Shown here: positions 7,495 to 13,527 of the stretch, in pieces | How positions within the stretch are numbered: position 1 is the first letter of the stretch | Layout of the letters: every line of letters begins with the position of its first letter | From: Oscillospiraceae bacterium | GTDB lineage: Bacteria; Bacillota; Clostridia; Oscillospirales; Oscillospiraceae | Direction of reading: 5' to 3' | Assembly (NCBI GenBank): GCA_009785655.1 | Contig: WQVW01000014.1 | Span: forward strand, 1 to 14,184 | DNA length: 14,184 nucleotides | The notes under the pieces: generated by a model | Databases searched by the model: none | What the model was told of the DNA's origin: nothing | Seen by the model: only the letters and a program-made list of their open reading frames with translations | Translations under genes and position numbers: made by a program

Positions 7495-7527
7495 CTTAAC
7501 AACTTCATAACAAATCAATGCTATACT
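7495..7527 (+). promoter_or_regulatory. Activator-type promoter of the two-component genes (site C plus -10)
   Basis: CTTAACAACTTCATAACAAA at 7495-7514 matches site A at 17 of 20 positions. After exactly 7 nt comes TATACT (7522-7527), a good -10. The -35 position holds no consensus hexamer, again consistent with activator dependence. The start codon at 7546 is close, leaving a leader of roughly 10-15 nt, which may explain the weak ribosome site. If the regulator binds here, the pair is autoregulated. Confidence 0.65.
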
Positions 7528-7545
7528 GCCAGCGGGGTGATGATC

Positions 7546-8202
7546 ATGGCTCGAATATTAATTGTAGAAGATGAGAAAGCGATTAATACGCTCATCAAAA
7601 AGAATCTTGAACTTGTCGGCCATACATGCGTCTCCGCCTTTGACGGGGAGGCCGCTTTTGACGAGATGGAAAAAACCGTTTTTGATCTGATTTTGCTTGA
7701 TATCATGCTGCCAAAATTAGATGGTTTTCAAGTGATTCAGGAAATTACAGAAGACATCCCCATTATATTTATCACCGCCCGCGGCACGGTGCATGACCGG
7801 ATTGCCGGCTTGAAACTGGGTGCGGACGATTATATTGTCAAGCCGTTTGATATGCTGGAACTGCAGGCAAGGATTGAATCCGTCCTCCGGCGCACGCATA
7901 AAGCAGATAAGCTGTTCACTTGGGGAGACGTCTCCGTAGACTTAGGCAGCAGGCAGGTATTTATCAACAATGCGCTGGTGGATTTTTCGCCGAAAGAGTT
8001 CTTGCTGATTGAAGCGTTGATTATAAACCGGAACATCGCATTATCACGGGAAAAACTGCTGGAAATCGCCTGGGGATACGACTATGAAGGCGATACACGG
8101 ACAGTGGATGTGCATATTCACAGTATCCGCAAAAAACTGGGCTGGGAAGACATGATAAAAACAGTATATAAATTAGGGTATAGGCTGGAGGCAAAGCTGT
8201 GA
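7546..8202 (+). CDS. OmpR/PhoB-family response regulator, 218 aa
   Basis: The receiver domain (residues about 1-115) has the acidic pair E8-D9, phospho-acceptor D52 in LLDIMLP, switch T77 in FITA and K99 in YIVKP. The winged-helix DNA-binding domain (about 125-218) has the usual end: RTVDVHIHSIRKKLG, then KTVYKLGYRLEAKL. The start is taken at the ATG of MARILIVEDE, with GGGGTG 6 nt upstream; an ATG two codons earlier (7540) is possible. The frame extends to 7420 but nothing supports translation there, and it would cover the promoter. The gene overlaps the histidine kinase by 4 nt. OmpR-family proteins bind tandem half-sites about 11 bp apart, which is what sites A-D show, so these are its likely targets. 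Confidence 0.95.
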   Translation: MARILIVEDEKAINTLIKKNLELVGHTCVSAFDGEAAFDEMEKTVFDLILLDIMLPKLDGFQVIQEITEDIPIIFITARGTVHDRIAGLKLGADDYIVKPFDMLELQARIESVLRRTHKADKLFTWGDVSVDLGSRQVFINNALVDFSPKEFLLIEALIINRNIALSREKLLEIAWGYDYEGDTRTVDVHIHSIRKKLGWEDMIKTVYKLGYRLEAKL

Positions 8203-9545
8203 GGATAAAGACATTTATAGCGACTTATCTGCTTTTCCTCTGCGTGTTGTTTACAAGCGTTGGTATCGTTTCCGTTTATTTGAATAACAGCCAGATGAAT
8301 ATGCTTCGTGAACAAAGCATCAGTCAATTTCAAACCATTACCTCCTCACTGGGGCGGGAGATTGGTGTGTTATATGGCAGAAGCGCCACATTCCCGGCAA
8401 CGGATTTCTATTCGGCTGTTGATGACCGTATACGTGGTTATGCCAGATACTACAGCAGACATAATGTGCATCTCTCTGTCACCGACTTAGCATTATTGGG
8501 ACAAACTGACAGACCTGACCAAGCCGAGGTTTCTTTTGTGAATCGGGGTCAGAGCCATTTTATTTATATCACCGGATTACTGCCAGAGCCTTTTGGGCAT
8601 TTGCAGCTTAATTACAACTTAGATATCACTGAAAACATTGTGGACATGCAGAACATTCAAAATATTCTGCTGGTTTCCGCAATTGCATTTTCTGCGATTG
8701 CCGGACTTGCACTGCATTTTATTTTGGCATCTATTTTCAAGCCGCTGCACGCGGTCGCCAAAGTGTCTAGAGAAATTGCGGATGGGCAGTTTGGTGAGCG
8801 GATTTATATCAAAGGTAAGAACGAGATTGCGCAGGTGGCTTTTGATTTTAATAAAATGGCAGAGAAAATAGATCAGCAAATTATGTTTTTAGAAGAAGAA
8901 GCCATCAATAAACAGCAATTCGTAGACAATTTCGCGCATGAGATCCGGACACCGCTGACATCTATCTACGGTTATGCGGAATATTTGCAGAAAGCGTCTT
9001 TAGACGGAAATGAGATTATAGAATCCGCTGAATATATCATGAACGAAGCTGATCACATGAAAAAAATCGCAAATTCCCTGCTGGAACTTGCGACATTGCG
9101 TAACTATGTGCCGGTAAAAAGTGAAGTCCCAATATCCGCACTGTTTGAAGATATGGAGAAGATTTTTAGGATTCCTTTTGAACACCGTATCAATGCTGAT
9201 ACTATATTTGGGCAAGAAGATTTGTTAAAAAGTTTGTTAATGAATCTGTGTTCTAACGCAATCAAAGCCGGGGCGACAACCATTAGTTTGGAAGCCGCGC
9301 AGCAGGCCGGCAAAACAATAATATCCGTCACCGATAACGGCTGCGGTATCCCTGCGGAAAACTTGCCGAAAATCATGGAACCTTTTTACCGCGTGGATAA
9401 ATCCCGCAGCCGCGAACATGGCGGCACCGGACTTGGCATGGCTCTGTGCCGGCAAATTGCCGATGCGCACAACGCCGAAATGCGTGTGAAATCCACTGTA
9501 AAGGTCGGAACAACCGTTGAAATAATATTTACAACTTCAAAATAA
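8199..9545 (+). CDS. Membrane sensor histidine kinase with HAMP domain, 448 aa
   Basis: The start is GTG at 8199, overlapping the regulator stop as GTGA, so the two are translationally coupled. There is a first membrane helix (about 4-27), an extracytoplasmic sensor region of about 125 residues with no family I can name, a second helix (about 155-178), a HAMP linker (about 178-232), and the phospho-acceptor H247 in FAHEIRTPLTSIYGYAEYL. The ATP-binding domain has an N box (MNLCSNAIKAG, N354), a G1 box (DNGCGIP from 379), an F box (EPFYRVDKSRS) and a G2 box (GGTGLGMAL from 408). It should phosphorylate the neighbouring regulator. The N box reads N-L-C-S-N-A rather than N-L-x-x-N-A-I-K-Y/H; this is normal variation. 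The signal is unknown. Nothing separates its stop from site D, so some read-through into the next gene is likely. Confidence 0.95.
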   Translation: MRIKTFIATYLLFLCVLFTSVGIVSVYLNNSQMNMLREQSISQFQTITSSLGREIGVLYGRSATFPATDFYSAVDDRIRGYARYYSRHNVHLSVTDLALLGQTDRPDQAEVSFVNRGQSHFIYITGLLPEPFGHLQLNYNLDITENIVDMQNIQNILLVSAIAFSAIAGLALHFILASIFKPLHAVAKVSREIADGQFGERIYIKGKNEIAQVAFDFNKMAEKIDQQIMFLEEEAINKQQFVDNFAHEIRTPLTSIYGYAEYLQKASLDGNEIIESAEYIMNEADHMKKIANSLLELATLRNYVPVKSEVPISALFEDMEKIFRIPFEHRINADTIFGQEDLLKSLLMNLCSNAIKAGATTISLEAAQQAGKTIISVTDNGCGIPAENLPKIMEPFYRVDKSRSREHGGTGLGMALCRQIADAHNAEMRVKSTVKVGTTVEIIFTTSK

Positions 9546-9548
9546 CTC

Positions 9549-9581
9549 CATAATAAGTTCATAATAACGTGGGTTTAATAT
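9549..9581 (+). promoter_or_regulatory. Activator-type promoter of the secreted-protein gene (site D plus -10)
   Basis: CATAATAAGTTCATAATAAC at 9549-9568 matches site A at 17 of 20 positions. Exactly 7 nt later comes TAATAT (9576-9581), the -10 candidate, itself flanked by GGGTT and AACCC. No -35 is seen. The site begins 3 nt after the kinase stop codon, so the secreted-protein gene can be expressed separately from the kinase. Confidence 0.6.
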
Positions 9582-9641
9582 AACCCCAGTGAGCCTCACA
9601 AAAGAAAAAATATGAACTGTTTAAACTGAAAGGACAAAAAA

Positions 9642-10643
9642 ATGATGACTAGAAAAAAAATACGTGAAGTTGCAAAAGTCGCAACCATGACAGTATTATC
9701 CATCGCACTATTCAGCACCGCATTGATGGGCGTGAACAGCTGGGCTTTTGCAAGAGCCACCAATTCAACGCATAGCTTCCCGCTGCCGACCGAAGCGGTG
9801 GAAGTCGCCGCAAATCTGCCGCCGGAAGGATTTGTTCCGCCGGATGTGACGATTAGTGCCTCCCCCTGGCAGCACTACCATGAAATCTCCGCACAAGCCA
9901 TGTCAATGGAAGAAGCCGCCCAAATCGGTGCCGAGTATATCTGGGAAGTGTTTGGGACGTGTATTGACGGTATGCACATTGAGATGCGCTTCGGTGACTG
10001 GGACTGGCTATCAAGGACGATCTGGCAAGGCAGTGTATATGCCTCGGAACAAGTGAATATCGCCGCGCGTGCGAATGATAGCACAATGCATCAAGTGCTG
10101 ACGCGCAACCCGGATGCAGATATCACCGTCTACCTGGAAGAGAGCCTTAATACTCGACCCTTATACAGCTTTTCCATTGACGCCGTGACAGGGATGCGGA
10201 CAGACATACATTACCATGCGCCAAGCGACATTAATGTACCTAACGAATATTTCTCACGCGAGGACGCGATGGCGTGGCGCGCATTCATGACCGAATTAGG
10301 ATGGTTTGACATGGATGTCTATGAGCAATTAACCTATACCGGCCTTTCGCCGGAGCAGCTTGAAGTCTATACGCAGATGGCGGAAGCATTCGCGCAAAGA
10401 CATTTTAACAATTCGGAGATTGTAGAGGTTCGATTGGAACGCCTGGCCTCCGGCCCGTCCCGATCCGCACGGGGCAGCACAGTCGCTTTGACAGGGTTTT
10501 TCTTTATCATTACTGATGACACCGGACGTGAAGCAGCTGTGTCAATCTCTGCAGAATCATCGCCGTTCAATTCGATCAGCATTTCAACGCAGCATAACGA
10601 TTTTGTTCCCGATTTCGAGGGTGCCAGCGGCGGCGTTGGTTAA
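9642..10643 (+). CDS. Secreted protein of unknown function, PepSY-like pattern, 333 aa
   Basis: ATG at 9642 has AAAGGA 7 nt upstream. The N-terminus has basic residues (RKKIREVAK), a hydrophobic stretch at about 13-34 and A-F-A at 35-37, a fitting signal-peptidase I site, so the protein is probably exported or retained by its helix. The middle region, SMEEAAQIGAEYIWEVFG with later PLYSFSIDAVTGMRTDIHY, resembles the helix-then-strands layout of PepSY/YpeB-like domains (helix, strands, Y-x-x-x-I-D-A-x-T-G). I do not recognise the family with certainty. The remainder is acidic and has no cysteine motif or catalytic signature I can see. It ends in a Gly/Ser-rich tail (EGASGGVG). Its promoter carries the shared operator, which suggests it works with the two-component system, perhaps as a signal modulator; that is inference. 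A strong terminator follows. Confidence 0.8.
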   Translation: MMTRKKIREVAKVATMTVLSIALFSTALMGVNSWAFARATNSTHSFPLPTEAVEVAANLPPEGFVPPDVTISASPWQHYHEISAQAMSMEEAAQIGAEYIWEVFGTCIDGMHIEMRFGDWDWLSRTIWQGSVYASEQVNIAARANDSTMHQVLTRNPDADITVYLEESLNTRPLYSFSIDAVTGMRTDIHYHAPSDINVPNEYFSREDAMAWRAFMTELGWFDMDVYEQLTYTGLSPEQLEVYTQMAEAFAQRHFNNSEIVEVRLERLASGPSRSARGSTVALTGFFFIITDDTGREAAVSISAESSPFNSISISTQHNDFVPDFEGASGGVG

Positions 10644-10684
10644 CGTTAAGCACTCCAAAAACTAACACCTCTTTTTTGATTCGT

Positions 10685-10723
10685 GTCCGGCAGGATTTAT
10701 AACCATCCTGCCGGACAATTTTT
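10685..10723 (+). terminator. Intrinsic terminator after the secreted-protein gene
   Basis: A perfect 12-bp stem GTCCGGCAGGAT (10685-10696) and ATCCTGCCGGAC (10705-10716) with an 8-nt loop, followed by AATTTTT. It ends the plus-strand block and separates it from the dehydrogenase gene. Confidence 0.9.
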
Positions 10724-10726
10724 CGC

Positions 10727-10753
10727 TTGACTGTTTCGCATACATGATATATT
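10727..10753 (+). promoter_or_regulatory. Probable SigA promoter of the dehydrogenase gene
   Basis: TTGACT (10727-10732) is followed 15 nt later by TATATT (10748-10753), preceded by TGA as an extended -10. With a 17-nt spacer the alternative hexamer is TATTCT. It lies right after the preceding terminator and about 40 nt before the GTG start. None of the shared operator copies is present. Confidence 0.6.
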
Positions 10754-10792
10754 CTTGTTGGTAACAGACAAATTATTTAAGGAGGCATCACC

Positions 10793-11737
10793 GTGGAAAA
10801 CTTAAAGGGAAAAACTGCTTTTATCACCGGCGGAGCCAGCGGCATTGGCTTAGGACTCGCCAAAGCGTGCGCGAAAGAGGGTATGAATGTTGTCATCGCC
10901 GATCTCCGTCAATCAGCAATAGACGAGGCTGTGCCGATCTTTGAGGAAAATAACTGGCCCGTCCTGGCAATTCAGCTGGACGTCACTGACCGCAAAGCGT
11001 ACGAAAAAGCTGTCGATCAAGCCGAAGCAAAATTCGGGAACATACATCTCCTCGCCAACAACGCCGGCATCGGCGGCGGCAGAGGGCCGCTGTGGGAGGT
11101 TTCTTACGCCCAGACCGATGTGGCGATCAACATCAACCTGACCGCTGTTTTAAACGGAATCCAGATCATCGTGCCGCGTATGCTCCAGCACGGTGAAGGC
11201 GGACATATCGTTAGCACCGCGTCCAAAGCGGCATTGATCGCTGTGCCGCAAAACGGACTGTATAACCTGACAAAACAGGCGTTGGTGGGTATCACAGAAA
11301 CGCTGCAATCCGATCTTGCCGGGACAAATGTCACTGCCAGCGTGTTCTTCCCCGGCCCGTTCGCCACAACGCTGGGACAGACCTCTGTGGAGATTGAAGC
11401 GCAGTTCCTCGGTTCAGAAGCAAAAGCCCCAGCACCGCCACCACCCCCGCCGCCGAAAGATGGTGCGCCGATGCCAAGCCTTTCGGATATGTCCGCACTG
11501 GTGCGTTCCGCCGATGAAGCGGGTGAGCGCATTTTACGCGGCGTTAAAAGAGGCGATATGTACATCATCACTCACGCCGAGTTCAAAGAAGGTTTCAAAG
11601 AGCGCGTGGACGCGATGCTCCGCGCCTTCCCCGATGAGAAGCCAAGCGAAAAGTTCAAAGAGGCGTTCGGATTCCTGGTGCATAACCCCGTGTTCAATAG
11701 GCAAAAAGACGTTCCGGCGTTTGAGAAGAAAGATTAA
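10793..11737 (+). CDS. Short-chain dehydrogenase/reductase (SDR) with C-terminal extension, 314 aa
   Basis: GTG start with AAGGAGG 7 nt upstream. It is a classical SDR: nucleotide-binding TGGASGIG (12-19), Asp37 at the end of strand 2 favouring NAD(H), NNAG (89-92), and the catalytic set N115, S144, Y157 and K161 (Y-N-L-T-K). It should be an active cytoplasmic oxidoreductase; the substrate cannot be told. Classical SDRs are about 250 residues. Here a linker with seven consecutive prolines (215-221) lies where the substrate-binding loop usually is, and a tail rich in Lys, Glu and Phe follows (EFKEGFKERVDAML, then EKFKEAFGF). It is a single-gene unit with its own promoter and terminator, and no metabolic neighbours point to a pathway. 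Confidence 0.92.
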   Translation: MENLKGKTAFITGGASGIGLGLAKACAKEGMNVVIADLRQSAIDEAVPIFEENNWPVLAIQLDVTDRKAYEKAVDQAEAKFGNIHLLANNAGIGGGRGPLWEVSYAQTDVAININLTAVLNGIQIIVPRMLQHGEGGHIVSTASKAALIAVPQNGLYNLTKQALVGITETLQSDLAGTNVTASVFFPGPFATTLGQTSVEIEAQFLGSEAKAPAPPPPPPPKDGAPMPSLSDMSALVRSADEAGERILRGVKRGDMYIITHAEFKEGFKERVDAMLRAFPDEKPSEKFKEAFGFLVHNPVFNRQKDVPAFEKKD

Positions 11738-11738
11738 T

Positions 11739-11784
11739 TAAAAAACGCCCGGAGGGAATAAAATCCCACCGGGCGTTTTTATTT
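11739..11784. terminator. Bidirectional intrinsic terminator between convergent genes
   Basis: AAAAACGCCCGG pairs with CCGGGCGTTTTT (11741-11752 with 11769-11780), with an inner GGGA/TCCC stem across one A-A mismatch. A-rich and T-rich flanks let it work in both directions. It serves the dehydrogenase gene (plus) and the small ribbon-helix-helix gene (minus), whose stop is at 11787. Confidence 0.85.
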
Positions 11785-11786
11785 GT

Positions 11787-11984
11787 CTATTCTTCAGCAA
11801 TCACATAATTCTTCAAGGCAAATTCCAACAGTGTGCCGATCAATTCGTTTCGCGTACGACCGGTTTTTGACGAAATATCTTCAAGTTCCTCTATAATTTC
11901 ATCCTTAATTCTTATTGAGAAAGTCTTATGTCCGTCTTCGCCCTTTGGAGGTTTGGGCGTTATTTTCAGTTTAGGTTCTGTCAT
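11787..11984 (-). CDS. Small ribbon-helix-helix (Arc/CopG-like) protein, 65 aa
   Basis: After a flexible Lys/Pro-rich N-terminus (residues 1-19, TEPKLKITPKPPKGEDG), KTFSIRIKDEIIEELEDIS gives a short beta strand (20-26) and helix A. TGRTRNELIGTLLEFALKNYV (41-61) gives the turn and helix B. This is the ribbon-helix-helix layout of small DNA-binding repressors. ATG at 11984 is chosen because GAGGTGA lies 6 nt upstream; a GTG one codon earlier would be only 3 nt from it. No toxin-like partner overlaps it, so it is not obviously an antitoxin. It is divergent from the 76-residue gene and could control the shared gap. Confidence 0.75.
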   Translation of the reverse strand: MTEPKLKITPKPPKGEDGHKTFSIRIKDEIIEELEDISSKTGRTRNELIGTLLEFALKNYVIAEE

Positions 11985-12088
11985 CACATATCACCTCATT
12001 GACAGTTTAACCTTGATTGCCCTCAAATGATGTGTTATTATTTATGTTATGTTATATGTTTTGCAATGAGGTGGCACTGATGACAGAA
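11976..12088. repeat. Mirror-image start regions of two divergent small genes
   Basis: Read outward on each strand, both genes begin with AATGAGGTG, 6-7 variable nt, then ATGACAGAA (minus arm 12000-11976, plus arm 12065-12088). That is 18 identical positions in 24-25. It covers the ribosome site and the first three codons of each gene. It may be an old inverted duplication, a symmetric operator for the ribbon-helix-helix protein, or chance similarity of ribosome sites. Confidence 0.5.
12013..12041 (+). promoter_or_regulatory. Probable SigA promoter of the 76-residue gene
   Basis: TTGATT (12013-12018), a 17-nt spacer, then TATTAT (12036-12041) preceded by TGT as an extended -10. The start codon is at 12080. 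I did not find an equally good promoter facing the other way for the ribbon-helix-helix gene. Confidence 0.65.
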
Positions 12089-12310
12089 GATAAAAAGCTG
12101 CTGCGCAAGCAGGCGGCAAAACTATACACGCTCGGAGTAGCTGTCGAAAATGAGCGAAGTAAGCTGAAATCCCTTGTAAATCGCGGAGTTGCTTATGATG
12201 ACCCATACATGCTAGCGGTGCTGGAACGCTTCACTCAGGCCGATACAGAATGGAAGCAGCTTGAAGCGGAGCATTTAGCGTTGCGGCAAAAAATTAACAA
12301 GGACAGGTAA
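12080..12310 (+). CDS. Small all-helical protein, 76 aa, possibly distant Spo0E-like
   Basis: ATG at 12080 has GAGGTG 6 nt upstream. The longer frame from 12017 would start inside the promoter, so it is rejected. The protein is charged, lacks a signal peptide and looks like two or three helices: KKLLRKQAAKLYTLGVAVENERSKLKSLVNRG, a short YDDP turn, then MLAVLERFTQADTEWKQLEAEHLALRQKI. The pattern E-x-x-R-x-x-L-x-x-L-x-x-x-G, then D-P-x-x-L and a later D, recalls Spo0E-type aspartyl-phosphate phosphatases. The family's S-Q-E-L-D motif would align to F-T-Q-A-D, so the link is weak. Otherwise it is a hypothetical protein. Its stop codon sits in the loop of the terminator hairpin. Confidence 0.7.
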   Translation: MTEDKKLLRKQAAKLYTLGVAVENERSKLKSLVNRGVAYDDPYMLAVLERFTQADTEWKQLEAEHLALRQKINKDR

Positions 12311-12320
12311 TCCTGTCCTT
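12299..12320. terminator. Hairpin terminator shared by the 76-residue gene and the toxin gene
   Basis: AAGGACAGG (12299-12307), loop TAAT, CCTGTCCTT (12312-12320), then GTGTT. The loop contains the stop codon TAA (12308-12310) of the plus-strand gene. The toxin gene on the minus strand ends at 12324, so the hairpin serves converging transcripts. The T tract is short, so strength is uncertain. Confidence 0.6.
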
Positions 12321-12323
12321 GTG

Positions 12324-12584
12324 TTAATCATCATAGTGTCCTTTACATTGCAAAATTTCAATAGAACTGTCGGCCCTAATCTGATATACAAGCCTGTTGA
12401 CATCATCAATGCGGCGACTCCATCCATCACGGTGGCGGAGTGGTTCCGGCTTACCGATTCCGTCATTGCTGTTACGCGCAATGTCTTTAAGTAGCAGGTT
12501 CACGCGCTTTAGCGTTTTTCTGTCTGTCATCTGCCAATACAAGTAATCTTCCCACGCTCTTTCGGCGAAAGTCAGCTTACCCAT
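12324..12584 (-). CDS. yoeB: YoeB/Txe-family mRNA interferase toxin, 86 aa
   Basis: FAERAWEDYLYWQMTDRKTLKRVNLLLKDI, then GIGKPEPL, WSRRIDD, NRLVYQI and a C-terminal C-K-G-H-Y-D-D match YoeB. The catalytic set is present: Glu in KPEPL, Arg in RLVY, and the terminal His-Tyr pair. YoeB toxins cut mRNA in the ribosomal A site. The family's loop K-H-x-L-S-G-x-W reads R-H-R-D-G-W here, three residues shorter, while the active site is intact. Two extra Asp residues follow the His-Tyr end. The start overlaps the antitoxin stop by 8 nt, giving translational coupling. I expect it to be active. Confidence 0.92.
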   Translation of the reverse strand: MGKLTFAERAWEDYLYWQMTDRKTLKRVNLLLKDIARNSNDGIGKPEPLRHRDGWSRRIDDVNRLVYQIRADSSIEILQCKGHYDD

Positions 12585-12849
12585 TTTCCATCATCTCTAA
12601 TTCTTCAAAGGTTTTGATAACTACCTGGCCGCGTTCAATTTGTTCCGCGGCTTCATTAATGGCCGCTATATTGCTATCGCTGTAAAATGGGTCAACAGAA
12701 ACCTCAAATGGTATGCGCTGTTCGCGGCTCATTTTTTTTGCGAAAATCGTGAAAGCCGTGGTCATATTCATCCCTAACGCTTGGCATGTGCGTTCCATGG
12801 CCTTTTTCAGTTCTTCGTCCATTCTAATGTTTACTGAAACTTGTGACAT
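12577..12849 (-). CDS. relB: RelB/DinJ-family antitoxin, 90 aa
   Basis: SQVSVNIRMDEELKKAMERTCQALGMNMTTAFTIFAKKMSREQRIPFEV is the RelB/DinJ ribbon-helix-helix domain (about residues 2-50). The rest (EAAEQIERGQVVIKTFEELEMMENG) is the tail that wraps the toxin. ATG at 12849 fits the family start (M-x-x-V-x-V-N-I-R-M-D); a GTG three codons earlier (12858) lies too close to AAGGG. It should neutralise the toxin encoded directly downstream and repress the module from the dyad at 12885-12916. Confidence 0.92.
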   Translation of the reverse strand: MSQVSVNIRMDEELKKAMERTCQALGMNMTTAFTIFAKKMSREQRIPFEVSVDPFYSDSNIAAINEAAEQIERGQVVIKTFEELEMMENG

Positions 12850-12872
12850 GATTTTCACTTCCCTTCAACTTT

Positions 12873-12916
12873 ATTATACGCAAATGTAAAGACATTGTCA
12901 ATGCCATGTCTTTACA
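12873..12916 (-). promoter_or_regulatory. Consensus promoter and dyad operator of the toxin-antitoxin module
   Basis: On the minus strand TTGACA (12901-12896), a 17-nt spacer and TATAAT (12878-12873) form a perfect consensus promoter. A perfect 11-bp inverted repeat, TGTAAAGACAT (12885-12895) and ATGTCTTTACA (12906-12916) with a 10-nt centre, surrounds the -35 hexamer. This is well placed for repression by the RelB-type antitoxin. Confidence 0.85.
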
Positions 12917-12922
12917 AAATAC

Positions 12923-12948
12923 AAAAGGACAGGTAACCCTGTCCTTTT
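12923..12948 (-). terminator. Intrinsic terminator of the infC-rpmI-rplT operon
   Basis: AAAAGGACAGG (12923-12933) pairs with CCTGTCCTTTT (12938-12948) across a 4-nt loop, an 11-bp perfect stem. On the minus strand the stem ends in CTTTT and is followed by GTATTTT. It starts 7 nt after the rplT stop. Its sequence repeats the hairpin at 12299-12320. Confidence 0.85.
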
Positions 12949-12955
12949 GATAATC

Positions 12956-13315
12956 TTACGCTCCGATTGCTTTTTTCGCTGTGCCGACAAGCTCTGTAAA
13001 CGCTTCCGGCTCATGTATCGCCATTTCCGACAGCATTTTGCGGTTCATTGTGATGCCAGAAAGTTTCAGTCCATGCATAAAACGGGAATAGTTCATGCCG
13101 TTTAGTTTGCAGGCGGCGTTGATTCTCGTGATCCAAAGCTGGCGGTAATCTCTTTTCTTGCGCTTACGACCGACATATGCATAAGTCAAAGATTTCATGA
13201 CCGCTTGGTTCGCCATTTTAAAATGCTTAGATTTCGCGCCCCAATAGCCTTTGGCAAGTTTTAATATTTTATTTCTTCTTTTGCGCGTCATCATCGCGCC
13301 TTTTACTCTAGCCAT
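12956..13315 (-). CDS. rplT: 50S ribosomal protein L20
   Basis: The 119 residues begin MARVKGAMMTRKRRNKILKL and continue with AKGYWGAKSKHFKMANQAVMKS, RDYRQLWITRINAACKLNGMNYSRF and the compact C-terminal domain ending TELVGTAKKAIGA. Length and motifs match L20, a 23S rRNA-binding protein needed early in large-subunit assembly and a repressor of its own operon in several bacteria. The start ATG has GGAAGGTG about 8 nt upstream, 14 nt after the rpmI stop. It is the last gene of the operon. Confidence 0.98.
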   Translation of the reverse strand: MARVKGAMMTRKRRNKILKLAKGYWGAKSKHFKMANQAVMKSLTYAYVGRKRKKRDYRQLWITRINAACKLNGMNYSRFMHGLKLSGITMNRKMLSEMAIHEPEAFTELVGTAKKAIGA

Positions 13316-13329
13316 AATACGTCACCTTC

Positions 13330-13527
13330 CTATTTATACGGGATCATTTGCTTAATCGCGGATTCATTCGTCACATCCGCATAGGCGCCTTTGCGAAGGC
13401 CGCGCTTACGTTTAGTTGACTTTTTGTTAAGGATATGGTTCTTATACGCATGCGCGCGCTTAACCTTACCTGATTTTGTGAGACTGAACCGTTTTTTCGC
13501 CCCACTGTGGGTTTTGATTTTTGGCAT
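13330..13527 (-). CDS. rpmI: 50S ribosomal protein L35
   Basis: MPKIKTHSGAKKRFSLTKSGKVKRAHAYKNH and RGLRKGAYADVTNESAIKQMIPY identify L35; 65 residues is the normal length. The start is the ATG of MPKIKTH, with AAGGAG 9 nt upstream; the longer frame back to 13590 is an artefact. It sits between infC and rplT in the conserved order. Confidence 0.98.
   Translation of the reverse strand: MPKIKTHSGAKKRFSLTKSGKVKRAHAYKNHILNKKSTKRKRGLRKGAYADVTNESAIKQMIPYK

Noticed and set aside
7496..7501. TTAACA as a -35 for the two-component promoter
   Set aside because: It would be 20 nt from the TATACT -10, too far, and it is part of the conserved operator site.
11104..11571. 155-codon minus-strand frame opposite the SDR gene, with a poly-glycine run
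   Set aside because: The glycine run is just the complement of the proline tract; no start signal or known motif.
11787..12310. Ribbon-helix-helix protein plus 76-residue protein as a second toxin-antitoxin pair
   Set aside because: The genes are divergent, not overlapping, and the 76-residue protein has no toxin motif.
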